From assembly GCA_028571685.1 (NCBI GenBank), contig CM053142.1, positions 130,192,796 to 130,256,795 on the forward strand: a DNA stretch of 64,000 nucleotides. The letters run 5' to 3'. A program made the position numbers and the translations under genes. The notes under the pieces are model-generated. The model did no database searches. It saw only the letters and a list, made by a program, of their open reading frames with translations, and was not told where the DNA came from. Positions 19,552-31,039 of this stretch are shown one piece after another. The stretch comes from Heterohyrax brucei. Taxonomy: Eukaryota; Chordata; Mammalia; Hyracoidea; Procaviidae. How positions within the stretch are numbered: position 1 is the first letter of the stretch; each line of letters begins with the position of its first letter.

Positions 19552-22410
19552 TGTCATTAGGTGCTGTCAAGTCAGTTCCGACTCATAGGTGACCCTATGA
19601 ACAACAGAACGAAACACTGTCCAGTCTTGTGCCATGCGCACAATCGTTTTTATGCTTAAGTCCATTGTTGTAGCCAGTGCGTCAATCTGTCTCATCAAGG
19701 GTCTTCCTCTTTTTTCACTGACCCTCCACTCTACCAGGCATGATGTCCTTCTGCAGGGACTCATCCTTCCTGACAACATGTCCAAAGTATGTAAGATGCA
19801 GTCTTGCCATCTTACTTCCAAAGAGTACTCTGGTTGTACTTCTTCTAGAATAGATCTGTTTGTTCTTTTCGTAGTCCATGGTACATTCAACATTCTTCCC
19901 CAACACCGCAATTCAAAGGTATCAATTCTTCTGTCTTACTTATTAGCTGTCCAGTTTTTGTGTGCATATGATGTGATTGAAAACATCATGTCTTGGGTCA
20001 GGCGCACTTTAGTTTTCAAGGTGACGTCTTTACTTTTCAATACTTTAAAGAGATCCTTTGAGGCAGATTTTCCCAATGCAATATGTCTTTTGATTTCTTG
20101 ACTCCTGCTTCTGTGCGTGTTGACTGTGGACCCAAGCAAAATGAAATCCTTGACAACCTCAATCCTTTTTCCATTCATGACAATGTTGCTTACTGGTCCA
20201 GTTGTGAGGATTTTTGTTTTCATGAAGTTGATGTGCAATCCATACTGAAGGCTGTGGCCCTTGATCTTCACCAGTAAGTGTCGCAAATCTTCTTCATGTC
20301 CAGAGAGTAAGGTGGTGTCATCTGTGTCCATAAGTTGTTAATGACTTGTCCTCCAATCCTAATAGCTTATTCTTCTAATCCAGCTTCTTGGATTTTTTGC
20401 TCAACATACAGATTGAAAAGATATGCTGAAAGGATAGAACCCTGATGCATACCTTTGTTCTGTTTGCATGACTACCTCTTGATCCATATACGGATTCCTT
20501 AAGAGCACAATTAGGTGTTCTGGAATTCCTATTTTATGCAATGCTAGCCATAATTTGTTGTGATTCACACAGATGAATGCCTTTGCATAGTTAACAAAAC
20601 ACAGGTAAACATGTTTATGGTATTCTCCACTTTCAGATCCATCTGACATCAGCCATGACATCCCTGGTTCCATCTCCTCTTCTGAATCCAGCTTGAATTT
20701 CTGGAAGTTCCCTGTCAGTGTACTGTTGCAGTCACTTTTGAATGACCTTAAGTAAAATTTTACTTGTTTGTGATACTAATGATAATTTCTGCATTAGTTG
20801 GATCACCTTTCTTTGGAATGGGCATAAATATGGATCTTTTCCAGCGAGTTAGTCAGGTAGCTGTCCTCCAAATTTCTTGACATAGATGAGTGAGCACGTC
20901 AGTGCTGCATCTGTTTGTTGAAAGGTCTTGGCTGATATTCCATCAATTCCTGGAGCATTATTGGTTCCTGATCATGTGCTACCTCTTCAACTAGCTGAAC
21001 ATCAACTAGTTCTTCCTGGTATAATGAATCTGTGTACTCCTTCCATCTTCTTTTGATGCTCCCTGCATTATTTCGTATTTTCCCTGCAGAATCCTTCACT
21101 ATTGCAACTCCAGGCTTGAATTTTTTCTTCAGTTCTTTCAGTTTGAGAAATTCAGAGTATGTTCTGCCCTTCTGGTTTTCCATTTCCACCTCTTTGCATA
21201 TGTCATTATAATACTTTATTTTGTCTTCTTGAGCTTCCCTTTGAAATCATCTGTTCAGGCCCTTTACTTTACCATTCCTTCCTTTTGCTTGAGCTGCTCG
21301 ATACTCAAGAGCAAGTTTCAGAGTCTCTGCTGACATCCAGCTTAGTCTTTTCTTTCTTCCTCGTCTTTTTAATGACCTCTTGCTCCCTTCATGGATGATA
21401 TCTTTGATGTCATTCCACAATTGGTCTGGTCTTCAGTCACTAGTGTTCAATACATCAAATCTTTTCTTGAGATGGTCTTTGAACTCAGGAGGGATACACT
21501 CAAGGTCATACTTTGGCTCTGGTGGACTTTAATTTTCTTCCGTTTCAGTTTGAGTTTGCATGTGAGCAATTGATCTGTGCTGCAGTCAGCATCTGGTCTT
21601 ATTCTGATTGCTGATATGGAGCTTTTCCATCATCTTTTACCACAGAAGTAGTCAGTTTGGTTCTTGTGTATCCCATCTGGTGAGGTCCATGTGAATTGCT
21701 GTTTGTACTGATTAAAAAAGACATTTGCGATGAAGAGGTCGTTAGTCTTGCAAAATTCTATCATGCGATCTCTGGCATTATTTGTATCACCAAGGCCGTG
21801 TTTTCCAACTACCAATCCTTCTTTGTTACCAACTGTTGCATTCCAATCGCCAGTAATTATCAGTGCATCCTGATTACATAGTTGATCAATTTCAAACTGC
21901 AGAAGCTGGTAAAAATCTTCAGTCTCTTCCTCACTGGCCTTAGTGGTTGGTGTGTAAATTTGAATAATAGTTGCTTTAACTGGTCTTCCTTGTAGGTGTA
22001 TGGATATTATACTATCACTGACAGCATTCTACTTTAGAACAGATCTTTAAAAGTTCTTTTTGATGATGAATGCAACATCATTCCTCTTTAAGTTTTAATT
22101 TCCAGCACAGTAGACCATACCATGGCCAGATTCAAAATGGCCAATACCAGTCCATTTCAGTTCACTAATGCCTAAGACATCAACGTTTATGTGTTCCATT
22201 TCATTTTTGATGATTTCCAATTTTCCTAGATTCATACTTTGTACATTTCATGTTCTGGTTACTAATGCATGTTTGCAGCTGTTTCTTCTCATTTTGAGTC
22301 GTGCCATATCAGCAGATGATTTGCTACTACTAGTCCTTGAATACTCTGGGGGTCAGTTCTACCCTGGCCCCTAGGGTCGTCATGAGTCAGATCCGACTCA
22401 AGGGCACCTG
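19552..22410 (-). mobile_element. RTE/BovB-like LINE, nearly full length, antisense
   Basis: 2.86 kb, the most complete RTE here. Read on the minus strand it runs: 5' end near 22410, endonuclease (~22330-21600), linker (~21500-20900), reverse transcriptase (~20900-19950), C-terminal region and 3' tail at 19552. Its 5' edge is adjacent to the 5'-truncated edge of a second RTE at ~22425, giving a head-to-head pair. Both ends carry a GACTC-containing block in opposite orientation. Many stops and frameshifts make it non-functional. Confidence 0.92.
19567..22330 (-). pseudogene. RTE endonuclease-reverse transcriptase pseudogene
   Basis: Fragments of the single RTE ORF in several minus-strand frames. 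At 21815-21630: GKHGLGDTNNARDRMIEFCK and FTWTSPDGIHKNQTDYFCG, the C-terminal part of the apurinic-type endonuclease. At 21189-20899: the linker with SIKRRWKEYTDSLYQEELVD. At 20673-20401: RT core VYLCFVNYAKAFICVNHNKL (decayed from an FxDYAKAFDxVDHxKLW pattern). At 20331-19936: TDDTTLLSGHEEDLRHLL, with Thr where Ala is usual beside the catalytic Asp pair. At 19911-19567: the Trp/Cys-rich end. It is broken by frameshifts. Confidence 0.88.
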
Positions 22411-22424
22411 GCTTGGCAGGTGCC

Positions 22425-23275
22425 AGAAAATTTACTGATGCAGATCAAAGATAGAGGTTTCAGCATGGATCATATGTAACTCAACACAAAAGAAAAAATA
22501 ACAGTCACAACTAGATGAATAAGTGACATCATGATAAATGAGAAGTATTGATGTGGTCAGGGATTGCATATTACTTAAATCCACAATCAACATCCATGGA
22601 AGCAGCAGTCAAGAAATCAAACAGCATATTGCATTGGGCAAATCTGCTGCAAAAGAACTCTTTAATGTGTTAAAAAGCTAGGAAGTAACTTTGAGGACTA
22701 AGGTGCGCCTGACCCAAGCCATGATGTTTTCAATTGCCTGTACACATGAGAAAGCTGGACAATGAATAAGGAAGAGTGAACAAGAATTGATGCCTTTGAA
22801 TTGTGATGTTGGTGAAGACTATTGACTTCCTGAAGAATAAACAAATATGTCTTGGAAGAAGTACAGCCAGAATTCTCTTTAGAAGTGAGGATGATAATAC
22901 TTCATCTCCCACAATTAGGACATGTTATCAGGAAGGAAGAGACCTTGGAGAAGGATGCTATGCTTGGTAAAGTAGAACACATTGCTACCTGGTCACTTCT
23001 GACTCATAGCAACTACACAGGACAGAGTAGGACTGCACCCATAGAGGCAGAAACTCCCAAGGAGTAACTGGTAGATTTGAACTGCTGACCTTTTGGTTAG
23101 TAGCTGATCTCTTAACCACTATGGAAGACCTTCAACAAGATGGATTGACACAGTAGCTATAACAATGGGCTCAAGTGTAACAATTGTGAGAATGGTACAG
23201 GACTGGATAGTGTTTTCTTCTGTTGTTCATAGGATCACTGTGAGTTGGAACTGACTCCATGGTATCTAACAATAA
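22425..23275 (+). mobile_element. RTE/BovB-like LINE, 5'-truncated, sense
   Basis: Begins in the RT thumb region ('aaaatttactgatgcagatc') and proceeds through 'gcagcagtcaagaaatcaaa' and 'aggactaaggtgcgcctgac' to the 3' tail at 23275. An antisense SINE at 22978-23126 interrupts it. It lies head to head with the longer antisense copy. Confidence 0.88.
22978..23126 (-). mobile_element. tRNA-derived SINE inside RTE
   Basis: Antisense SINE: 'tgctacctggtcacttctga', 'acaggacagagtaggactgc', 'gatctcttaaccactatgga'. RTE sequence resumes right after it with 'agaccttcaacaagatggat', so the SINE is younger than this RTE copy. Confidence 0.88.
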
Positions 23276-23843
23276 CTGGGTGTTAATCATGACCTTGGTA
23301 CCTGAGAATCACCAATGATTAAGACTCAGTCTTAGAGTAGTAGTTTATTCCAGCATTTCAATTCATTTTTAAATCCTCCCAGTAGAGACAAAGATTCCTC
23401 TTTTTCCAGTCACCGTTCAAGTTGGTTGGCTGAATGACAACTATACTGAACCTAAGACTATCTGGAGAAAGTTTTTCATTTAGTAGAAGAAGATAATGTA
23501 AGCTTCTCACTCTCTCTCTCTCTCTCTCTTTCACCTTCGGCTTCAAAATATAACTTTCCATAGTTAGAATTCCTATTAATTATTTAGTCTGCCCTGCCAG
23601 AGTAAAAATAAAGCCTCGTCTTCAAACAGATTGAAACTAGCTAGATGCAAAGTGCTAAAAAAATCCTTTTCTTTAAAGCCTCTGAAAAATGAGGCAAAGT
23701 AAGTGTTATGTTTTACAATAGGCGCAAAAGTGATTTAACAATGATTTATAAGTTTATGAAAGATTATTATGCAAGTGGTGTTTGGCAGTAGTGATTTTTT
23801 TCAGTGAATATCTCAGGCAGTAGTAAGTGAAACACTGTTTTTA
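23276..23843. other. unassigned sequence with (CT)n
   Basis: No gene or interspersed repeat recognised. A short (CT)10 run lies at 23510-23530. The right end (23829-23843) is a candidate target duplication for the adjacent L1. Confidence 0.5.
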
Positions 23844-25956
23844 TTATTTATTTATTTATTATGATTGAATGAAAATGTACATTCCCATATAAATTTGCAT
23901 GGTTACCTATATGCAGCTTCCACTGCTCTCCCTGCACTGTGACAGCACACTCTTCCTCTCTGCTCAATACGTGTCCTATCCTCCCAACAGTCTCCTATCT
24001 CTTCCTCATCACCCACTCCCCTTCCTCCAGTATGAGGTCAGCAAGACGACATTCTATAGATGCCTAGAACAATAAAGTGCCCACAAAACCTGGTCACTCT
24101 GCATCACCAAGTCCAATCCCTTGTTGTCCAAAGAGTTGACCTTCATTATAACTTATGGACAGGGGCAGCATCAGGGCCAGTGGCCATGCTCCCAGGGGAA
24201 CCCCGAAGCCCCTGGATCATCAATTGTGGTCTTTTAGTGGAGATCTCAGGGTGCACACCTATTTATTCTTGTGTTGCCAGTGAGACTCAACTTTGTGAGC
24301 TCCTTCATGGCTATCACCGGTGGTAGACGGGCACCATCTGGTTCTTCCGGTCAAAACTCGATGTAGACACTCACTCATGTTGGTCTCTCTGTCTCCTGGG
24401 TTCTCTTCCCCCATGTCTATATGGACTTCATGATCATCCGTTCCTGCTGAGTTGGGACCATTTGATGTACCCTCAGATGGCAGCTTGGTAGCTTTTAAGA
24501 CCTCAGATGTCACTCACCAATGTGGGGTGCAGAAAGTCCTCATTAGCAAAACACTAGTTGTGCCAGTTGGCCTTGATTTCCCCTGAGAGCATGGTCCCTG
24601 CTGCCCCCCACCCCAAGCTACTCTGTCCTTGCATTATTGGGTTAAGATGGGAGGAGTACTCAAGTTGTGTTGAAGTCCAGTTAATATCGATCTTCTTATT
24701 AATGTGTGCTGTCACCAATTTCACAAAACCAAATTTCTAACAACCATCTAATCTAAATCCTCCCCCCCCGCCATGCTCACTGCCCTTGCATCTGTCAAAG
24801 AGTATTTTCTTCTATGGTTGAGTCTGATTTTAAGTTCTTACAGTATGGGTCTCATGCAATATTTGTCCTTCTGTTGCTGACTACTTTCATTCAACATAAT
24901 GTTCTCCAGTTGAAACCAGGTTGTGAGATGTTTCCTGAAATCATTGTTGTTCTTTATCATTGCATAGTGTTCCACTGAGTATATATACCATAGTTTACCT
25001 GTCTGTTCCTCTGTTGTTGGGCATCTGGGTTGATTCCATCTTTTAGCTATTGTGGACTGTGCTGTGATAAACATTCGTGTGCCTGTATCAGTTGGTGTGA
25101 ATGGCCTGGATTCTGTAGGATATATTCCAAGCAGTGGAATTATTGGGTCAAATAGTATATCTATATCCAGTTTTTTAAGGGAGTGCTAGGCTGCTTTCCA
25201 AAGAGGTTGCACCATTTTGCAATCCCACCAACAGGATAGGAGAGTTTCAATTTCTCCACAGCCTCTCCAGCATTTGTTGTTTGGAGTTTTTTGGATCATG
25301 GCCAACCTTCTTGGGGTGAGGTGGTATCTCACTGTAGTTTTGATTTGAATTCCTTGAATAGCTAATGATCATGAGCATGTCTGCATGTGTTTTTTGGCTG
25401 CCTGGATCTCCTCTTTAGAGAAGTGTCTGTCCATCTCCTTTGCCCAGTGCTTAATTGGATGATTTTTCTTTTTCTTATTGATATTTTGTAGTACCTTATA
25501 TATTATGGAAATCAGGAGTTGGTCTGACATATAGTTGCTGAATATTTTTTCCCATTCTGTAGGTGGTCTTTTAATTCTATTAATAAAGTCTTTGGATGAG
25601 CAAAAGTGTTTGATTCTTAGTAGTTCCCATTTGTCTATTTTCTCTTCTGTTGATTGTGGTTTGTTTGACAGATTTTGAAGTCTGTCTATGTTGTGTATTA
25701 AAACTTCAATTGTTGTTCGTACCTTTTCTTGGATGAGCTTTATTGTTTTAGATTTGATATTTAGGTCTTTTATCCAGTTTGAGTTGGTTTTTGTATAAGG
25801 CGTAAGATATGGGTCTTGTTTCAATTTATTTCAGATAGATATCCAATTTTGTCAGCACCATTTGTTGACGATATTGTTTTCCTCCAGTTTAATGTCTTAG
25901 GGCCTTTGTCGAATATCAACTGTTCATAGGCAGATGGTGTCATCTCTAGGGTCTCG
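23844..25956 (-). mobile_element. L1 LINE, 5'-truncated, antisense
   Basis: 2.1 kb with ~1 kb of 3'UTR (23844-24837) and the C-terminal third of ORF2. It parallels the 3' part of the L1 at 51783-58908. Probable target duplications flank it: 'gaaacactgttttta' (23829-23843) and 'gaaatattgttttta' (25957-25971), 13 of 15 bases the same. This is a typical dead-on-arrival L1 insertion. Confidence 0.9.
24838..25956 (-). pseudogene. L1 ORF2 C-terminal remnant
   Basis: Minus strand. At 25824-25369: LTPYTKTNSNWIKDLNIKSK and, farther on, INRIKRPPTEWEKIFSNYMS. At 25074-24838: the final segment with GKLWYIYSVEHYAMIKNNND and the end KDKYCMRPIL before a stop at 24838. This corresponds to the region after the RT domain and the C-terminal domain of L1 ORF2p. 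Endonuclease and RT are missing through 5' truncation. Confidence 0.88.
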
Positions 25957-25971
25957 GAAATATTGTTTTTA

Positions 25972-26689
25972 AAAGTAAGGAAAAACATTCTTCATTTCAG
26001 CAGAATTCCAAAGTTTGTCAAATGATGAGGACAAGAAATCTGTATGATGCTCATGTTCTAAGAGAAACTGAAACATACATTAGAAAAAAACTAATTATCA
26101 GCATGTAACTTTCTGGAGAGAAGGGAAACCAGCAGGTATATTTTTAGGTCCTCTTGTACATTAGTCTGTGCTAGGCACAGTACTATTTTTTTTTTCTAAG
26201 ATAGCTATTTTCTTACGGCATGTATTTTTAAAAAGAGGAATAAGTCTCAAAGGTGGTGCATAAATTATATAGCCAGTAAGCAGTAGAATAGGAATTCAAG
26301 TCCAGCTCTATTTGATTCCATAGCCAGTGCTCTTTCCATTATTTCATCTTGCATCCTTTTATGGGCCTATTTAGCTGCCAACTAGGGATAAAACAAATGG
26401 CCTCTTGAAATTCTTTCCATTGCCTTGACTTTCTTCTCCCTCTCTTCATCTTGGTATTGACCTTCACGCTGCTGTTCACAGGTTTATATATGCAGGGAGA
26501 AAGGGTTAGGAAATTATAGTAACTTGATGAGTTTAATGTGATTTTTTGAATTTAAGTTCTCACTCTTCCTGGATCATAAAATCCCAGAGAGAAGGAACCC
26601 TGTGATTCATCTGTCACAAATGAAGTCCAACGTGTAGATCTCTTTATCTCTTTCAGTGTGTATTGATTTAGCATCACTATGTGCTAGGC
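25972..26689. other. mostly unassigned, MIR fragment at 26165-26335
   Basis: Only one repeat is suggested: 'gtgctaggcacagtactatt', 'tatatagccagtaagcagta' and 'tccagctctatttgattcca' fit a reversed, decayed MIR. The rest is unassigned. Confidence 0.5.
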
Positions 26690-26860
26690 TAGAAACTCTG
26701 ATGTCATGGTGGGTAAGTGCTACAGCTGCTAATCAAAAGGTCAGCAGTCTGAATCCACCAGGTGCTCCTTGGATAGTCTACGGGACAGTTCTATTCTGTC
26801 CTATAGGGTTGATATGAGTCAGAATTGACATGACAGAATATCTCTGGACGGCACTGGACT
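26690..26860 (+). mobile_element. tRNA-derived SINE (AfroSINE type)
   Basis: Sense copy: 'ggtgggtaagtgctacagct', 'ggtcagcagtctgaatccac', 'caggtgctccttggatagtc', 'gagtcagaattgacatgaca'. The tail is slightly extended before the next fragment. Confidence 0.9.
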
Positions 26861-26889
26861 GCTACTATTAAAGACTAACAGTACAAACC

Positions 26890-27025
26890 CACCTGTGGAA
26901 GCCACAAAAGAAAGGCCTGGCAATGTGCTTCATAAAGATTCTAGCCTACAAAGCCCTATGAAGCAGTCCTCATCTGTAACATATGGGGTTACCATGAGTA
27001 CAGATGGCCTCGATGGTAATTTTTT
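26890..27025 (+). mobile_element. SINE variant, 3' half
   Basis: Sense: 'aaggcctggcaatgtgcttc', 'aaagccctatgaagcagtcc', 'ggggttaccatgagtacaga', 'tggcctcgatggtaat'. This is the 3' half of the 'cctggcaa...cttct' variant and lacks a tRNA-like head. Confidence 0.75.
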
Positions 27026-28600
27026 TTTTAACATGTTAGGCAGTGGAGATAGAGCAGTAATGGCACAGAGAAGTCTCAGCTGTTCATCCAGTGTTTTTCT
27101 TATTGGTGTTCCTCTCTTTTGCATTTTGTAATGACTCTTATAAGGAGAGTTGGGTAGATGCTGGGCTATAAAGGAAAGTGAAAGGTCAAACCATGTCAAA
27201 GACTGTCTCCCTTACACAACTCATTAAGAACCCCCTAGTGCACAGTTGACTTCTGAGTGGTAATTGGGTACATAAAAGTAAGTCTCAGTGCTTTGCCCTT
27301 AGTCTGTGTTCCTATTAAGAAGTTTAAATGCATTTTCTCCATGTGGCTCAAAGATTGTTAAACATCTAGAAATACTTTTAGTTTCCGCTGAGCAGACAAG
27401 AAGACAGATGGACTGAAAGAATAATGGTTGGCAAGAACATGTTGTTAGTAGCTTGGTTTGAAGGTGGTTCTGAGAAGGAGTTCAGTAATTTCAGTGGGTG
27501 TCTGGGAAGGGATTTGGAAGAGGAGAAGGAAGTGACTGTTAAGAGAGCTCATGAGTGATGAGAGAGTGGGAGGATCAGGAACAGTGATCTGAAACACTGC
27601 CTGTCCCAGTCCCACATGTGCTCAGCACTGGCAGACAAGATGGACAGCGTCCGCATGGGAGGGTGGCATTCAGTGCCTCAAGTTCCCTGTGCATTTTAGT
27701 GTTACCCACTGCCATTGAGTTGGGCCCAACTCACAGCGACCCGAGAAGTCAGAGTAGAACTGCTCTATAGAGTTTCAACATTAACTCTTGTTTTATTTTG
27801 TTCTGTGCGATTAGTTATCTATGTATCTGCCTCCCTCCCTGAGAGTGAAACTGATTGATAGCTGTGAAATACCAGCTTTGTCATCTTTGATACTCCTGTG
27901 GCACATTTTCAGTGCTCCTTGCACAGAGTAGTCGTTCCAAATACGACCAGTGGTTCTCAGATCACTTATTTATGCAGCTTTTACTTTTGGTAAAAGGTCT
28001 GTAATTGATATGAATGATTACTGAGGGTGGGAGTAAAGGAGGCTATGTCCTGTTCCTCACTGAGCTCAAAGAGAGGAAGACACAGAGCCCTGGATAGTGG
28101 TTTTCACTGTCTCAGAAATAAAAAAAGTACCAACAGGTAAAAATAAAGGGCCTTTTCTTCATTTCATAATAAACCAAATCCTGCAATGGGAGATTCTCTG
28201 GATAGCCTGTTTACCTAGGTTAACCAGGCTGAGGTTAAAAGTAGGATCACCAAACAGGTAACAAAGCAGAACTTGTTTTATTCTGTCCCCAGTTATACTC
28301 TATAAGAACTTCATCTGTCTTGTACTTATCATCTAATTGTCCTGGGAAATCCAGAGTTACTTCACCCTTATTCACAAAGAGCTCATATGGCTGGTGCCAT
28401 TCTCTTCCTCTCTTGCTCAGCAGCTGAGAAAATGCCAAATGCCAAGAAGCCAACAAGAGCCCTCCAGTACAGCAAAGGGCATTGGATACCCTATGTGTGT
28501 GTATTAATACCTGTGATTCTTCCTTCTCACGTTCAGGTATCGGCTGGCAGGAATCACTTCTGACCTTCCAGTTCTTTCTATTTCATGCTCCAGTGTGCTC
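27026..28600. other. mostly unassigned sequence
   Basis: No gene recognised. It contains one SINE tail-and-body fragment (see 27701-27778). Confidence 0.4.
27701..27778 (-). mobile_element. SINE fragment (tail and body)
   Basis: 'acccactgccattgagttgg', 'gcccaactcacagcgacccg' and 'cagagtagaactgctctata'. The head end is missing. Confidence 0.85.
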
Positions 28601-28624
28601 CAATGTTGTGATGGAAGACAGTAT

Positions 28625-29030
28625 TGCACTGTGGTAAAAAGAATGGATTTTAAAATCAGAATGACATAAGTTAGAATTCTTGGTCTGTTACTTTTTACCT
28701 GCATGTCTGGGCAAGACTCAGTGTCTTTATCTATGAAATGGAGATAATGAAGACCTATCATTGGGTCACAGTGATGATTGCATTAGCCAGATGTTGTGGA
28801 GCCCATTCTGACTTACGCTAAACCCAAGGGTTAGCTTCATAGGGTTTTCAGTAGATGATACACAAAATTTTCTTTCCAGGTACCACTGGATGAACACAAA
28901 TCCCCAAATTTTTGGTTAGCTGCTCAGCAGTCTACCATTTCCTTTATCCAGGAATATGTTAAATGTTTAGCAGTTCGAAAGAGCTTAATAAATTGTTAAC
29001 TACTATTATTGCTGTTATGAGTTACTTAGG
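28625..29030 (+). repeat. MIR interrupted by a SINE
   Basis: Left: 'tgtctgggcaagactcagtg' and 'tctatgaaatggagataatg' in MIR order. Right of the SINE: 'gcttaataaattgttaacta', like the MIR 3' end. The antisense SINE at 28785-28960 separates the parts. Confidence 0.65.
28785..28960 (-). mobile_element. SINE, longer-body variant, diverged
   Basis: 'gagcccattctgacttacgc', 'tagggttttcagtagatgat', 'tttggttagctgctcagcag', 'tttatccagga'. Old copy; the tRNA-like end is poorly kept. Confidence 0.65.
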
Positions 29031-29399
29031 TTATCAAAATGCTTCCTGTGCTATCAGTGCCTTAAGATATTTTTGACAAAACAACTCTCAGGATGTTTGT
29101 TCCTAGTCCTGTTCCCAGAAGAGCTGAATGGAGAATGAAGCGAATGATCAGGTTGCTTACCCAGATGCCCTGTCCTCCAGCCCCACCCCACTGTCTTGAA
29201 TGAAATATATTCTCTTTCTGTCTTTTACAATGAATGCTTCCAAGGTGATCTTCAATACTCCATGCAAACAGAACCACAAAGGGTCCACCTCCAGATACAG
29301 TAAGACATGGCTGAACCTTGTTATAAGCTCAGTTAAGATCTCCAGTGTGTAAGGAAGGATTTGATAATGGCTAGATGTTAGGTCTACCCCCTATCTGAC

Positions 29400-29705
29400 A
29401 GTTTGTCATACTGTGGTAACCAGTGTGTTTCTGTGATGATGGAAGCTACTCCACGGGTATTTCAAATACCTCTGGGGTCACGTGTGATGGACAGGTTTCT
29501 GTGGAGCTTCCAGACTAAAAAACTAGAAACAAAGACCTGGCAATCTATTTCTAAAAATTAGTCAATAAATACTTCATGAATTATAATGGAACATTGTTTG
29601 ATCTAGTGTTAGAAGGTGGCACAGGACTCATGGAGAGCATTAAGTTCTGTGATACATAAAGTCTCCATAAGTCAGTACGTAGTCAATAGCTACTAACAGC
29701 AACAT
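29400..29705 (+). mobile_element. RTE-derived SINE: 5' head joined to 3' tail
   Basis: Sense. The head includes 'gatggacaggtttctgtgga' and 'gcttccagactaaaaaacta'; the end reads 'cataagtcagtacgtagtca' and 'tagctactaacagcaac'. The modules are in the same order as at 17843-18200 (which is antisense), with the same sudden join between head and RTE tail. Divergence is considerable. Confidence 0.6.
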
Positions 29706-30785
29706 ATGACCATTTTGATCAAAGAGTCTATTATCCTAAGTGAGAATGTAAGAGACCGAAAAAAAAAAAAAAGGGAAAAAATATTTCTAGGCCCAAGAAA
29801 GTACTTAAAAAAGGGAATGCTATCTGGAAGTCAAAGGTTATATTTTCATTTACATTTTCCTTAAGTGCATTAGTACGTATAGCCAGAAAACATGTTTTTA
29901 TTACCTCTGAATAATATTACTCAAAAAGATTATGTGTTTGGAAATCCTTGGCAGGAAAGCTAGGACCTGTTATATGCCTAGGTTGAAAATGTATATCACG
30001 ATTCACTAGGCACAACTCAATTTGAAATTATCCCCTCTTTTATGTCTTCCAATGGAAGAAAAAATTAATCCACTCAGTAATAAATGTGTAGTCCATTATC
30101 ATTATTGTGTTCCTTTTGGAAAAAAAACAAAACAAAACATGACAGCTTTATTCACTCCATGTGGCAAACCAAATTGCTTCAAGTAAAGTACAAATAAGAC
30201 ATACACTAAAATTAAGTGTGTCATTCTTCTTGTACCCAGAGGCATATGCTCTGGCTGTAATGTATAAATTGAAAGGGAAATAATAATAATAACCATGGAA
30301 AACCAAACACAAATATTAAACTCAATTAGACAACTGATCCCAAGGGGCTGCAATTTTCACGCTCCATCTGCTTGGAGAAAACTTTTTACTAATCAGGTCT
30401 ATCAGAGAATGTGGGTGTTTGGATTTGATTCCCTGTTAAAACCATAAAAGATTTAAACAGTGAAGTACCACATATCCATTGAATCTGGTTTATTTTTTAA
30501 TTTCCAAAGACCTCCAGTTTGCTAACTAAAGACCTAAAGGAAAATTGACTAAATAAATTCATGCTACTGGGTGTTATTTTAAACAGCCATGGAGATACAC
30601 ATCAGCATTAGATATTTAAGTTAGAAAAATCGACTATTCATTATTCCTCTGCATTGTTTAGAGAGGACAAGAATTTCAGCACCTTTCAAGTAGCCCAGCA
30701 CATATATTCATGGAAGATTTAAAATCCGTATATCAATTTTCCATCATTCACTTTAAATATCTGTCTTAAATACTCTCATAGGGCT
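29706..30785. other. unassigned, repeat-free AT-rich kilobase
   Basis: The longest stretch in this part with no repeat I can recognise. It has a poly-A run near 29760-29772 and A-rich word runs at 30120-30138. It could be unique or conserved non-coding DNA; the sequence alone cannot decide. Confidence 0.4.
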
Positions 30786-30789
30786 TTCT

Positions 30790-30950
30790 TTTTATATATA
30801 TGTACACACATATATTATTTATTTGTTGTGACTGAGTGAAAGTGTACAATCCAGTTTGAATTCGCACGCCTACCTACACGCAGCTCCTACTGCTCTTGCC
30901 TGGTGACAGCACGCTCCTCCTCTCTGTTCTATGCTTTGTTGTAGCCTCTT
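30790..30950 (-). mobile_element. L1 3' end fragment
   Basis: 'tgactgagtgaaagtgtaca', 'cacgcagctcctactgctct' and 'gtgacagcacgctcctcctc' match the extreme 3' end of the L1 copies at 23844 and 51783. Only ~160 bases were inserted or kept. Confidence 0.85.
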
Positions 30951-31039
30951 AGCATGGGGTTTTCTTTTCCTTTGTTTTAAAAAACAGTTCTAATAAGACT
31001 AGTTCTATTTTATTCCAGCTACCTTAATATTAGAAGGAA

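Noticed and set aside
19634-20101. 155-codon plus-strand open frame
   Set aside because: It runs antisense through the RTE reverse transcriptase and has no domain of its own.
29757-29772. Polyadenylated processed pseudogene signalled by the A run
   Set aside because: No gene-like sequence or target duplication is seen upstream of the A run.
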